A program made the translations under genes and the position numbers. Shown one piece after another: positions 26,832 through 35,852 of a DNA stretch of 64,000 nucleotides. How positions within the stretch are numbered: the stretch's first letter is position 1; every line of letters starts with the position of its first letter. Below the pieces are notes generated by a model. The model was given only the letters and a program-made list of their open reading frames with translations, searched no databases and was not told where the DNA came from. This DNA is from Ruminococcus sp. (GTDB lineage: Bacteria; Bacillota; Clostridia; Oscillospirales; Ruminococcaceae), in NCBI GenBank assembly GCA_017519415.1, contig JAFWSI010000070.1, positions 150,841-214,840 of the forward strand. The letters run 5' to 3'.

Positions 26832-29800
26832 ATGGAAAATAAGATAAGCTTCAGCGGGAATATGACCGCTCAGATCAATTTTGCGATGCAGCAGAACTAT
26901 GTGCCTGTGTTCAGAAATATAGTTATGACCAATACTACGGCAGAGCGTCTTGACGGGGTAAGGCTCAGGGTAAGCTTTGAGCCTGAATTTGCAAAGGTAT
27001 TCGAGTCGGCGCCTGTGGATATTGCGCCGTCTGAGTCCGTGGAAATATCTCCTGTAAATATAATAATCCTTTCGGATTATCTTTTCAGCCTTACGGAAAA
27101 GCTTGTAGGCAGCGTAACCATAGAAGCGCTCCGGGGAGAAGATGTCATTGGTTCCGAGAGCAGACAGATAGAGCTCCTTGCCTATGACCAGTGGTCGGGA
27201 ATGAACTTCATGCCGGAGACAGCTGCGGCTTTCGTCACTCCGAATCACCCGAGGGTAAAGGAGATACTTTCCGCTGCCAGCCTTTATCTTAACAAATGGT
27301 GCGGTGATCCTGCCTTTACAGGCTATCAGACAAAGAACCCGAACATAGTCAAGCAGCAGATGGGAGCCATATATGCCGCTTTGCAGGAGCAGAACATAGC
27401 ATATACAATGCCTCCTGCAAGCTATGAGCAGGCTCAGCGTATACGTATGCCCGACGCAGTTCTTGAGAGCAAGCAGGGCACCTGTCTTGACCTTGCGGTG
27501 CTTTACTGCTCATGCCTTGAGGCTGCCGGCCTGAATCCTCTTATACTCATGGTACAGGGGCACGCCTTTGCTGGCTGCTGGCTTGAAAACGAGACCTTCT
27601 CCGATTGTCTGCAATACGATATGTCTGCTGTTACAAAGCGTATCGCTCACGGAATTGACGTTATAAGTGTTGTTGAGTGTACGGATTTTGTGGCGGGCAA
27701 GAGCACTGATTTCGACAGTGCGGAAAAGCATGCTGCCTCGAATCTTGATGACGCTGAGAAATTCTGCTTTGCCATAGATATAAGCCGCACCCGTTCCAGC
27801 GGTATACGTCCGGTGCCTTCGAGAGTTTCCGAGAACGGAACCTTCAAGGCGGTTGATTACGGTGCACGTAAGAAATCCGAGATAACCTCTGCTCCAAATG
27901 AGATAGAGCAGCAGGGTATAGTCAGTGCAGAGGGCAGGGAGGTCACCAAGCAGGTGATGTGGGAGAGAAAGCTCCTTGACCTCAGTCTTCGCAACAGTCT
28001 TCTCAACTTCCGACCTACAGCTATGAGCGTACAGCTTATGATAAGCGATCTTGGCGTTCTCGAGGACGAGATAAGCAAGGGCGAGGACTTCAAGGTAATG
28101 CCCATGCCTAATGATATGACCCTACAGATGTCAGACAGCAAGATATACGAGATCGAAAATGAGCGGGATCTTATATCCACTATTTCCGAATCCGAGTTCA
28201 AAAGCCGCCGCCTGCGTACATTCATGAAGGATACTGACCTCGAAAAGACGATGAAAAAGCTTCACAGGCAGGCAAAGGTCAGTATAGAAGAGAACGGTGT
28301 AAATACAATATATCTTGCGCTGGGCTTCCTGCGCTGGTATGAGACGGACAAGAGTGATAAGCCTCGATATGCTCCTCTTGTGCTTGTACCGGTAGATATT
28401 ATCCGCAAGGTTCAGGAGAAATCCTACGTTATACGTATGCGTGACGAGGATACACAGGTAAATATAACCATACTCGAGCATATCCGTCAGATCTTCGGCA
28501 TTGATATAAAGGGCCTCGATCCTGTGCCCGAGGACGAAAACGGCGTAAATCTCCAGCTCATTATGAATACCGTAAGGCAGGGAATAATGTCGCAGCCCCG
28601 CTGGGATATAGAGGACTATGCCTTCATCGGGCAGTTCTCCTTCAACCGTTTCATCATGTGGAACGATATACGAAACCGCGCGGACGACCTTGCGAAGAAC
28701 AAGGTAGTTGCAAGTCTTATATCCGGCAAGACCGAATGGGCAGGTGACGATCTGTATATATCTCCCCTTGATCTTGACAATAAGGTTTCTCCCACAGATC
28801 TTGTTGTACCTCTTAGTGCTGACTCATCACAGCTTGCGGCTGTATATGCAGCTTCTCAGGGCAAGAGTTTCGTGCTTCACGGCCCTCCCGGAAGCGGTAA
28901 GTCGCAGACTATCACCAATATGATAGCAAGTGCTCTGTATCAGGGCAAATCAGTACTGTTCGTGGCCGAGAAAATGGCAGCTCTCTCGGTAGTTGAAAAG
29001 CGTCTTAACAAGGTTGGCCTCGGTCCATTCTGTATCGAGCTCCATTCAAACAAGGCGCAGAAGCGCGCTGTCCTCAAGCAGCTTGAGGAGACTCTCAACG
29101 TAGGCCGTATAAAGAAGCCGGCGGAGTACAAGGCTCAGGCTGATAAGATAGCCGAGATGAGAAAAGAGCTCAACGGCACTATGGAGGAGATACACAAGCA
29201 GCGCAATTACGGCTGTTCAATGTATGACGCGGCCGTAAGATATGAGAAAAACAGGCAATACGGCGGTAAATTCACATTTACGAACGAGCAGATAGATGCC
29301 ATGAGCGATACCTCCTATTCGACATGGCGCGAGACTCTTGAGAGCCTTGCTGCTGCGGGACGTGAATTCGGCGACGTTACGACAACAGCACTCGGTGTAT
29401 GCGAGCTTGCTTCATGTACTCCCGAAACAAGGAGCGCCATGGAAGCAAAGCTCGGCGAGCTGAAAACAGCCGTTTCCACTGCCGAAACAGATACCCCTCA
29501 GCTTGCGGCGTTTACCGGAAGCAGCGAGATGACATTCGATCAGTGCAGACTTGCGGCTGAGATAATGACAGCTTCTGCAAATGGCGAGCAGCTTCTGCCC
29601 GAGATCATCGCCGACAGCCGCTGGAACGGTTTTAAGGAGCCCGCTCAGGAGCTTATTGCTGCCGGCAAGGAGCTTTCACAGTCAAAGGATGAGCTGTTGG
29701 CCAAGTTTGAGCCTACCGTACTGGAATACAATGCTTCAGATGCACTTGTAAAGTGGAAGACCGCACAGGGCAAATGGTTCCTTGCAAAGAGCATGGGCAG

Positions 29801-32600
29801 CAGGAAGCTTGTTAAGGAGCTTTCCGCTCATGCGAAGTCCTCCTCAACAGTCAAGAAGGGCAATATAACCGAATATTACGATAAGATAAACCATTTCAGA
29901 CTGCTGAAGGATAAGGTGACATCTGCTCAGCCCGAGCTTCTGAAGTATTTCGGGACTCTCAGGCTTGACGAGAATACTGACTGGAACGCTGTTGAGAGCT
30001 GTGTAGCCCGTTCATCCGAGCTGGGAGAAAAGGTCTCGGCTTCCACATTCTCACCGGAGATAAAACAGAAGCTCTGCGACAGCCTTACAAAGGGTGTTAA
30101 CGCAGATGTTTCAAAGCTGACGGCGGATTATGCTGCCCTTGAAAATGTGGCTTCACAGCTTCGCAGCAGCTTCGGCATAAATACGGACAAACTCATAACA
30201 GGAGAGAACTGGGGAGATGAAACAAGGCAGAAGGCCGACGCGGTTATAGAGGCACTGCCGCAGCTCAAGGAATGGACAGGTATAGTTGCTATATGCAACA
30301 GGCTGAGAGAGCTCGGCATTGGCAATGTTGCGGAAGCCTATATTAACGGCGAAGTTCCCACAGAACAGCTCATCGGAGCCTTTGACTGCGATCTTAGCAA
30401 ATCTATGGTAACAAGCACGATCTCCCGCAGCAGCGAGCTTTCAAAGTTCCAGGGCATTCTTTTTGAGGATACTATCAGGCGTTTCGGCGAAGTTCTCGAC
30501 AACTTCTCCACACTTTCTATCAAGGAGCTTGCAGCCGAGCTGTCCGCAAAGATACCGACTCCGGGAAGCTCTGCCAACAGCTCTGAGATAGGCATACTGC
30601 AAAAGGCTATCAAGTCTAACGGCAGAATGATGTCCATAAGGAAGCTTTTTGACAGCATACCTAACCTTCTTCGCAGAATGTGTCCCGTAATGCTTATGAG
30701 CCCTATATCCGTGGCGCAGTATATAGATCCGTCTTATCCTAAGTTTGATCTTGTCATCTTCGACGAGGCTTCTCAGCTTCCTACCTGTGAGGCTGTGGGA
30801 GCTATTGCAAGAGGAGACAATGTTATTGTTGTCGGCGATCCGAAGCAGCTCCCGCCTACAAGCTTCTTTGCCTCAAATCAGATAGATGAGGAGAACTACG
30901 AAAAGGAAGATCTCGAGAGCGTGCTTGATGACTGTCTTGCACTTTCAATGCCCCAGAAGCATCTTCTCTGGCATTACCGTTCGCGTCATGAGAGCCTTAT
31001 AGCATACAGCAATTCAAAGTATTACGAGAACAAGCTGTATACCTTCCCGTCTCCCGACGATCAGGTGTCGGAGGTAAGCTGGGTACATGTTGAGGGATAC
31101 TATGACAAGAGCTCCACACGTACAAATAAAGCAGAGGCTCAGGCAGTCGTTGAGGAGATATGCCGCAGGCTTAGAGATCCCGAGCTGAGAAAGCTCAGTA
31201 TCGGCGTTGTTACATTCAGTCTGCCCCAGCAGAACCTCATAGACGATCTGCTTATGGACGCATACCGGGCGGAGCCGAAGCTTGAGGAATACGCAAACGA
31301 GATGTACGAGCCTATACTTATCAAGAACCTTGAAAACGTACAGGGCGATGAGCGCGATGTTATTATGTTCTCTATAGGCTACGGTCCTGACAAGGAGGGC
31401 AAGGTCTCGATGAACTTCGGCCCTCTCAACCGCGACGGCGGCTGGCGTCGCCTTAACGTTGCAATATCACGTTCAAAGTGCAAGATGATAGTATTTTCTG
31501 TCATCACACCTGATATGATTGATCTTTCGCGTACACGCTCCGACGGCGTTGAGGGACTTAAGGGCTTCCTTGAATTTGCTGCAAAGGGCAGGAGTGCTCT
31601 TCCCGTAAGAGCCGGTTCAAAGAGCGGCTCCGACGGCTTTGAGACAGTTGTTGCCGCAGAGCTCAGAAAAATGGGCTATGACTGCAAGTGTAGCGTAGGC
31701 TGTTCCGATTATAAGGTTGACGTAGCAGTAGTTAATCCCGACAAGCCCGAGACTTACATTATGGGCATAAACTGCGGAAACGATTCCTATTTCCATAACG
31801 GTACTGCCAGCGACAGAAGTCTTTCTCAGCCCAGTGTGCTGAAAGGTCTCGGCTGGAACGTTATGTCGGTTTATATCATTGACTGGCTGGATAACAAGGA
31901 AAAGGTGCTTTCCAAGCTGAAATCCGAGATAGACTCAGCAATAGAGCGCTTCCGCCATCCGGAGTCAGCTCCGAAGGCTGAGGAAAAGAAGAAGCAGGAG
32001 ATCGTGTTCGAGACAGAAAAGGTTGCAGAATTTGCCGATAGCTTTGACGAGTTCAAGCCTTTCAGGATAAAGGCGCTTGGCAATTCCGAGAACTTCACGG
32101 AAGCGGCCGCAGCAAAGATAACCAAGTGTATAGGAGATATACTTGCAGCCGAGGCTCCTATGAACAAGAAGACTCTTGCAAAAAAGACATTCTCCTGCTG
32201 GGGAATATCACGCCCCGGAAATAATATGAAGGCTCTATTCGATAAGGCTTTCGGCAATGCCGACGCAATAGTGACCACAGCCGGCGAAAATGAGTACGTA
32301 TGGCTCGGTACGCAGGTACCCGAGGAGTACGACAAATGCCGTACAGTTTATAAGGGAGACGAAAAGCGTGATATAGATGATGTTGCACCCGAGGAGATCG
32401 CTGTCGGAATAAGGGAGATAATGTCCCGCCAGCTGGCGATGTCCCGTGACGATCTGCTCCGCGAGGTAGCTCACCTCTTCGGATTTGCAAGGATCACGCC
32501 CACTCTTGAATCATCGGTAGCACTGGGCATAAAGGCTGCCAAGAACCGCGGCTGGGTCGGCTTCTCCGAGGACGGAAGAGTCTCATATACGGAAAAATAA
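26832..32600 (+). CDS. DUF4011 superfamily-1 helicase with Vsr-like nuclease fold and DUF3320
   Basis: 1922 residues. Order: beta-sandwich (about 1-130), transglutaminase-like domain (KQGTCLDLAVLY with Cys218, and QGHAFAGCWLE), DUF4011 (about 375-640), helicase half 1 with Walker A HGPPGSGKSQT (Lys690), a long coiled-coil-like insertion (about 750-1280), Walker B IFDEASQLPT (Asp1311, Glu1312) and VVGDPKQLPPT, motifs V/VI ENVQGDERDVI and RRLNVAISRSK, then a MTES_1575/Vsr-like PD-(D/E)xK domain (about 1590-1700) and the winged-helix DUF3320 (about 1745-1920). The architecture matches the DUF4011-helicase-Vsr (Hhe-type) antiphage proteins. The nuclease motif usually read as GIECDG is GINCGN here (Asn1647), so the nuclease is probably inactive. 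I chose the ATG at 26832 with GGAGG at 26822. It is 16 bp ahead of murT. Confidence 0.88.
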   Translation: MENKISFSGNMTAQINFAMQQNYVPVFRNIVMTNTTAERLDGVRLRVSFEPEFAKVFESAPVDIAPSESVEISPVNIIILSDYLFSLTEKLVGSVTIEALRGEDVIGSESRQIELLAYDQWSGMNFMPETAAAFVTPNHPRVKEILSAASLYLNKWCGDPAFTGYQTKNPNIVKQQMGAIYAALQEQNIAYTMPPASYEQAQRIRMPDAVLESKQGTCLDLAVLYCSCLEAAGLNPLILMVQGHAFAGCWLENETFSDCLQYDMSAVTKRIAHGIDVISVVECTDFVAGKSTDFDSAEKHAASNLDDAEKFCFAIDISRTRSSGIRPVPSRVSENGTFKAVDYGARKKSEITSAPNEIEQQGIVSAEGREVTKQVMWERKLLDLSLRNSLLNFRPTAMSVQLMISDLGVLEDEISKGEDFKVMPMPNDMTLQMSDSKIYEIENERDLISTISESEFKSRRLRTFMKDTDLEKTMKKLHRQAKVSIEENGVNTIYLALGFLRWYETDKSDKPRYAPLVLVPVDIIRKVQEKSYVIRMRDEDTQVNITILEHIRQIFGIDIKGLDPVPEDENGVNLQLIMNTVRQGIMSQPRWDIEDYAFIGQFSFNRFIMWNDIRNRADDLAKNKVVASLISGKTEWAGDDLYISPLDLDNKVSPTDLVVPLSADSSQLAAVYAASQGKSFVLHGPPGSGKSQTITNMIASALYQGKSVLFVAEKMAALSVVEKRLNKVGLGPFCIELHSNKAQKRAVLKQLEETLNVGRIKKPAEYKAQADKIAEMRKELNGTMEEIHKQRNYGCSMYDAAVRYEKNRQYGGKFTFTNEQIDAMSDTSYSTWRETLESLAAAGREFGDVTTTALGVCELASCTPETRSAMEAKLGELKTAVSTAETDTPQLAAFTGSSEMTFDQCRLAAEIMTASANGEQLLPEIIADSRWNGFKEPAQELIAAGKELSQSKDELLAKFEPTVLEYNASDALVKWKTAQGKWFLAKSMGSRKLVKELSAHAKSSSTVKKGNITEYYDKINHFRLLKDKVTSAQPELLKYFGTLRLDENTDWNAVESCVARSSELGEKVSASTFSPEIKQKLCDSLTKGVNADVSKLTADYAALENVASQLRSSFGINTDKLITGENWGDETRQKADAVIEALPQLKEWTGIVAICNRLRELGIGNVAEAYINGEVPTEQLIGAFDCDLSKSMVTSTISRSSELSKFQGILFEDTIRRFGEVLDNFSTLSIKELAAELSAKIPTPGSSANSSEIGILQKAIKSNGRMMSIRKLFDSIPNLLRRMCPVMLMSPISVAQYIDPSYPKFDLVIFDEASQLPTCEAVGAIARGDNVIVVGDPKQLPPTSFFASNQIDEENYEKEDLESVLDDCLALSMPQKHLLWHYRSRHESLIAYSNSKYYENKLYTFPSPDDQVSEVSWVHVEGYYDKSSTRTNKAEAQAVVEEICRRLRDPELRKLSIGVVTFSLPQQNLIDDLLMDAYRAEPKLEEYANEMYEPILIKNLENVQGDERDVIMFSIGYGPDKEGKVSMNFGPLNRDGGWRRLNVAISRSKCKMIVFSVITPDMIDLSRTRSDGVEGLKGFLEFAAKGRSALPVRAGSKSGSDGFETVVAAELRKMGYDCKCSVGCSDYKVDVAVVNPDKPETYIMGINCGNDSYFHNGTASDRSLSQPSVLKGLGWNVMSVYIIDWLDNKEKVLSKLKSEIDSAIERFRHPESAPKAEEKKKQEIVFETEKVAEFADSFDEFKPFRIKALGNSENFTEAAAAKITKCIGDILAAEAPMNKKTLAKKTFSCWGISRPGNNMKALFDKAFGNADAIVTTAGENEYVWLGTQVPEEYDKCRTVYKGDEKRDIDDVAPEEIAVGIREIMSRQLAMSRDDLLREVAHLFGFARITPTLESSVALGIKAAKNRGWVGFSEDGRVSYTEK

Positions 32601-32616
32601 AATACGGAGGACGAAA

Positions 32617-33954
32617 TTGAAACGACTTCTGATAATAATAGGAAAGATCATAGTTAAACTGCTCAAGCTCATGCACCGTAATGCGGGAAACCTTCCGGGT
32701 ATAGTGCTGTGGCATCTGTCACGGCACAAAGCAGTCTCCATGTTCACGGTTGAATGCCCGATAATCGCAGTTACAGGCACAAACGGAAAGACTTCCGTTA
32801 CCAACTGTATCGCTCAGCTCTTTGAACGCAGCGGCAGGAAGATAATCATCAATAAGGAGGGCAACAACCTGGATACGGGTATATGCTCCATGCTGCTCAA
32901 ATACTGCGATATGTCGGGAAAGGTCAAGGCGGACTGTCTTATCCTGGAAACCGACGAGTCCCACGTTCCTGTTGTATACTCGCAGTTAAAGCTTGATACT
33001 CTTGTGGTGCTCAATTTCTTTCGCGACCAGCTTGACAGAAACGGTGAAATGGAAACTCTCATACAGAAGATCAACGGCTTCTGCAAGACCTTTGAGGGCA
33101 ATCTCATCCTCAACGGCGACGATCCCAATACAGCTCGTCTCGGCAGGGCTAACCCGGGCAACAAGAATGTGAAATATTTCCATGCAGAGCCATATGCTTT
33201 TGCTACAAAGAAGATATTCGAGGCTTCCGAGGGACGATTCTGTCCGTTCTGCGGCGAGCCGCTGGAGTATGAGTATTACCAGTACTCTCACATAGGCAAG
33301 TTTATTTGTAAGAAGTGCGGCTTCGGAGATCATGAGCCCTATATTACTGCAAAGGACATCGATCTTGAAAAGCCTGTGTTCACTGCTGACGGTCACACCT
33401 ATTCGCCGAAGCTCAACAGTATCTACAATGTCTATAATATGACTGCTGTTGCGGCTGCGGCAAAGCTTTATAACATTGACCAGAAGGTAACGGACAGTGT
33501 TATCAACAGCTATACGGTAAAGAACGGCCGTATGGAGAATTTCATGCTCAGCGGAAATAAGGCTACGCTGAATCTTGCCAAAAACCCTGTGGGTGCTAAT
33601 ATGACGCTGCGTGTCATGAACGAGATGCAGGGCGAAAAGGAGCTTCTTTTCGTGCTCAATGACAATATCGCAGACGGTCTTGATGTTTCATGGATATATG
33701 ATATAAACTTCAGTATCTTTGAGCGTGTTACAAGAGTAGTGACCTCGGGCACAAGAGCATATGACATAGCTGTTCGTATCAAGACCGCAGGCTACGATCC
33801 GTCAAAGATAGTTGTACAACCTGATCTTGACAAGGCGGTTGAGGAGCTTGCAGGTACCGAGGGCAGAAAGTTCATAATTGCGAATTATACGGCTGTACAG
33901 CCTACAAGAAGCGCTCTCAAGCGCTATATATCAAAGCATGGAGGTAACAAATGA
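32617..33954 (+). CDS. murT: Lipid II isoglutaminyl synthase, Mur ligase subunit
   Basis: 445 residues. With GatD it amidates the alpha-carboxyl of D-Glu2 in lipid II. The Mur-ligase ATP loop is VTGTNGKTSVTN; a Cys4 zinc ribbon, CPFCGEPL...CKKCGFGD, is inserted in the central domain and is diagnostic of MurT; the C-terminal DUF1727-like domain contains the 'VLNDNIADGLDVSW' segment. TTG start at 32617 with CGGAGG six bases upstream; no ATG fits the family N-terminus. It overlaps gatD by 4 bases. Being cotranscribed with a helicase is unusual. Confidence 0.95.
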   Translation: MKRLLIIIGKIIVKLLKLMHRNAGNLPGIVLWHLSRHKAVSMFTVECPIIAVTGTNGKTSVTNCIAQLFERSGRKIIINKEGNNLDTGICSMLLKYCDMSGKVKADCLILETDESHVPVVYSQLKLDTLVVLNFFRDQLDRNGEMETLIQKINGFCKTFEGNLILNGDDPNTARLGRANPGNKNVKYFHAEPYAFATKKIFEASEGRFCPFCGEPLEYEYYQYSHIGKFICKKCGFGDHEPYITAKDIDLEKPVFTADGHTYSPKLNSIYNVYNMTAVAAAAKLYNIDQKVTDSVINSYTVKNGRMENFMLSGNKATLNLAKNPVGANMTLRVMNEMQGEKELLFVLNDNIADGLDVSWIYDINFSIFERVTRVVTSGTRAYDIAVRIKTAGYDPSKIVVQPDLDKAVEELAGTEGRKFIIANYTAVQPTRSALKRYISKHGGNK

Positions 33955-34694
33955 AAACTGTAAAAATTCTTCATATGTATGCCGATATGCTTGATCTGTA
34001 CGGCGACAGCGGAAATATGGAGGTCATATCCTTCCGCTGTAAAAAGAGAGGAATAAACTGTCAGATAGACAAGTATTCCATAGACTCGGAAATGCCTGAT
34101 TTCAGCGCCTACGATCTTATTTACATCGGCGGCGGAGCCGACCTCGAACAGCAGCATATCTCCGCAGACCTGCTGAAATGCAGGGACGGTATCGTCAGGG
34201 CCTACAAGAACGGAACATTCCTTTTCCTTATCTGCGGCGGTTATCAGCTCATGGGTAAGTACTACCGTGATGCCGACGGCAACGACATCAAGGGACTGGG
34301 ACTCTTTGAATACTTCACTGTTGCTCCCAACAGCCGCAGAAAACGCTGTATCGGCAATATCGTCATTGAGGCCAAACTCACGGGAAAGCCTGTGAAGGTT
34401 GTGGGCTTTGAGAATCACGGCGGTCAGACTCAGGGTGTAAAAGCGCCTTTCGGCAAGGTGCTTTACGGCAACGGAAACTGCTCAAAGAGCGAGGCTGAGG
34501 GTTACTGTGAAAAGAATGTCATCGCAACTTATCTGCACGGTCCGTGTCTGTCAAAAAACCCTGAAATATCTGATTACATGATAGAGTACTGCATAAACAG
34601 GGGAGAGAAGGAACATATCGCACTTGAGCCTCTTGATGATACTCTTGAAAAGGAATGCCGTCAGGTAATGCTGGACAGGCTTCTTAAAAAGTGA
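33951..34694 (+). CDS. gatD: Lipid II isoglutaminyl synthase, glutaminase subunit
   Basis: 247-residue class I glutaminase (CobB/CobQ-like) that delivers ammonia to MurT. The opening 'ILHMYADMLDLYGDSGN' is typical. The nucleophile is in FLLICGGYQLMG, the ENHGGQTQGV loop is present, and the catalytic His is in YLHGPCLSKNPE. Transcription ends at the terminator at 34939 or within the repeat cluster that follows. Confidence 0.95.
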   Translation: MKTVKILHMYADMLDLYGDSGNMEVISFRCKKRGINCQIDKYSIDSEMPDFSAYDLIYIGGGADLEQQHISADLLKCRDGIVRAYKNGTFLFLICGGYQLMGKYYRDADGNDIKGLGLFEYFTVAPNSRRKRCIGNIVIEAKLTGKPVKVVGFENHGGQTQGVKAPFGKVLYGNGNCSKSEAEGYCEKNVIATYLHGPCLSKNPEISDYMIEYCINRGEKEHIALEPLDDTLEKECRQVMLDRLLKK

Positions 34695-34696
34695 TT

Positions 34697-34912
34697 AGTT
34701 TTTAGTGGTTAGTGATTAGTAGGAGGGCGGCGTTTCGCCGACCGTGGGTTACAATGCAATTATAAAAATGATACATTGTAGGGAACGCCGCCCTCGGCGT
34801 TCCGTAAATCCCGATGAAAACACGGATAACACACTGTAGGGGACGGTGTCCTCGACGTCCCGTGTAGATACGCAATGTTATTTGGCGGGCGACGGGACGT
34901 CGCCCCTACACA
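34697..34912. repeat. Cluster of REP-like GC-rich palindromes
   Basis: After an AT-rich TTAGTG-type direct-repeat stretch (34693-34720) there are four hairpins: 34728-34740 (CGGCG/CGCCG), 34782-34803 (GGAACGCCG/CGGCGTTCC), 34840-34861 (GGGACG/CGTCCC) and 34887-34905 (GGGCGACG/CGTCGCCC). Units 2 and 3 share a TGTAGGG(G) start and a CCTCG centre, and unit 4 is the same module inverted, ending CCCCTACAC. Higher GC than the surroundings and noncoding. This accounts for the gap between gatD and the next gene. Confidence 0.75.
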
Positions 34913-34938
34913 TGGTCATTTGATGTTATTTCGTGAAG

Positions 34939-34967
34939 CAAGCAACAGACAGTTGCTTGTTTTTTTC
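34939..34967 (+). terminator. Terminator closing the helicase-murT-gatD region
   Basis: Perfect 8-bp stem CAAGCAAC/GTTGCTTG, 5-base loop, followed by seven Ts. Confidence 0.9.
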
Positions 34968-34984
34968 TCAGGGTATGTTATAAT
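34957..34984 (+). promoter_or_regulatory. Extended -10 promoter of the XRE regulator
   Basis: TTGTTT (34957-34962), 16-bp spacer, TGT-TATAAT (-10 at 34979-34984). The -35 lies in the T tract of the upstream terminator. Confidence 0.65.
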
Positions 34985-35002
34985 AAAATTAGAGGTGATG
35001 AT

Positions 35003-35761
35003 ATGGAAACCAAAAATATTATTCTTGAACTAAGAAACAGTCACGGTTTGTCACAGGAAGAGCTTGCCGAAAAGGTATTCGTTACCCGTCAGGCTGTCTC
35101 ACGCTGGGAGACAGGAGAAACAGTGCCCAATACGGAAACGCTCAAGCTCCTGTCGGGACTTTTCGGTGTGTCCATAAATACTATTTTAGGCTCGCCGAGA
35201 AAGCTTATCTGTCAGTGCTGCGGTATGCCGCTTGAAGATGCGCTTATCAGCAAGGAGCCTGACGGTTCTTTCAATGAGGATTACTGCAAATGGTGCTACG
35301 CCGACGGAAATTATACATATCATGATATGGATGACCTCATAAATGTCTGCGTTAAGCATATGGCAGCCAATGGTTTTTCGGAGGAGCAGGCGCGTTCCCA
35401 TATGAAGGATATGCTGCCGAAGCTTGACTATTGGAAGAATCATAAGGAACTGGAAGATGACGGGAAATTCGAGGAATTCAAAAAGCAGCTTATTGAAGAG
35501 TTCAACGCTCTGAATATCAATGGTATGCCAAAGGTGGATAAGCTCAATGCACTTGTGGGAGCCTACGTTAATCTTGCATATAAGCTGCCTGACGGAAATA
35601 CCGTGAAATTCCTTGATGATAATGCCACTTATCTCGGAAATCAGCTTGAAACCGGGAACGGCAGGTGTTTCGGCGTAATTGCAAACGCAGACTTCCTTAT
35701 GGTCGCTTCCTATGGAAAGGAAGGCACAGAGCCGGAATTGCTCCTGTACAAAAAAAGATAA
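35003..35761 (+). CDS. XRE-family regulator with zinc-ribbon and AraC-ligand-like C-terminus
   Basis: 252 residues. An N-terminal Cro/CI helix-turn-helix (SQEELAEKVFVTRQAVSRWE, residues about 15-36) is followed by a treble-clef-like ribbon (CQCCGMPLED and YCKWCYADG, residues about 69-98), a helical MAANGFSEEQARSHMKDMLP zinc_ribbon_2/DUF-type stretch, then a C-terminal domain. Proteins of this architecture are common in Clostridia, and their ligand is unknown. It is likely autoregulated, being monocistronic with its own promoter and terminator. Confidence 0.82.
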   Translation: METKNIILELRNSHGLSQEELAEKVFVTRQAVSRWETGETVPNTETLKLLSGLFGVSINTILGSPRKLICQCCGMPLEDALISKEPDGSFNEDYCKWCYADGNYTYHDMDDLINVCVKHMAANGFSEEQARSHMKDMLPKLDYWKNHKELEDDGKFEEFKKQLIEEFNALNINGMPKVDKLNALVGAYVNLAYKLPDGNTVKFLDDNATYLGNQLETGNGRCFGVIANADFLMVASYGKEGTEPELLLYKKR

Positions 35762-35774
35762 ATGCCTGATAACG

Positions 35775-35796
35775 ACGGACAGCCATGGCTGTCCGT
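35775..35796 (+). terminator. Terminator after XRE regulator
   Basis: Perfect palindrome ACGGACAGCC/GGCTGTCCGT with a 2-base centre, then TTGCATTTTC. Confidence 0.7.
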
Positions 35797-35827
35797 TTGC
35801 ATTTTCAGATGTTTTTCTCCATATAAT
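35797..35827 (+). promoter_or_regulatory. Possible promoter of flippase gene
   Basis: TTGCAT (35797-35802) and TATAAT (35822-35827) with a long 19-bp spacer. Confidence 0.45.
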
Positions 35828-35852
35828 GTAAAAGTACATTTCGGAGGGAAAT

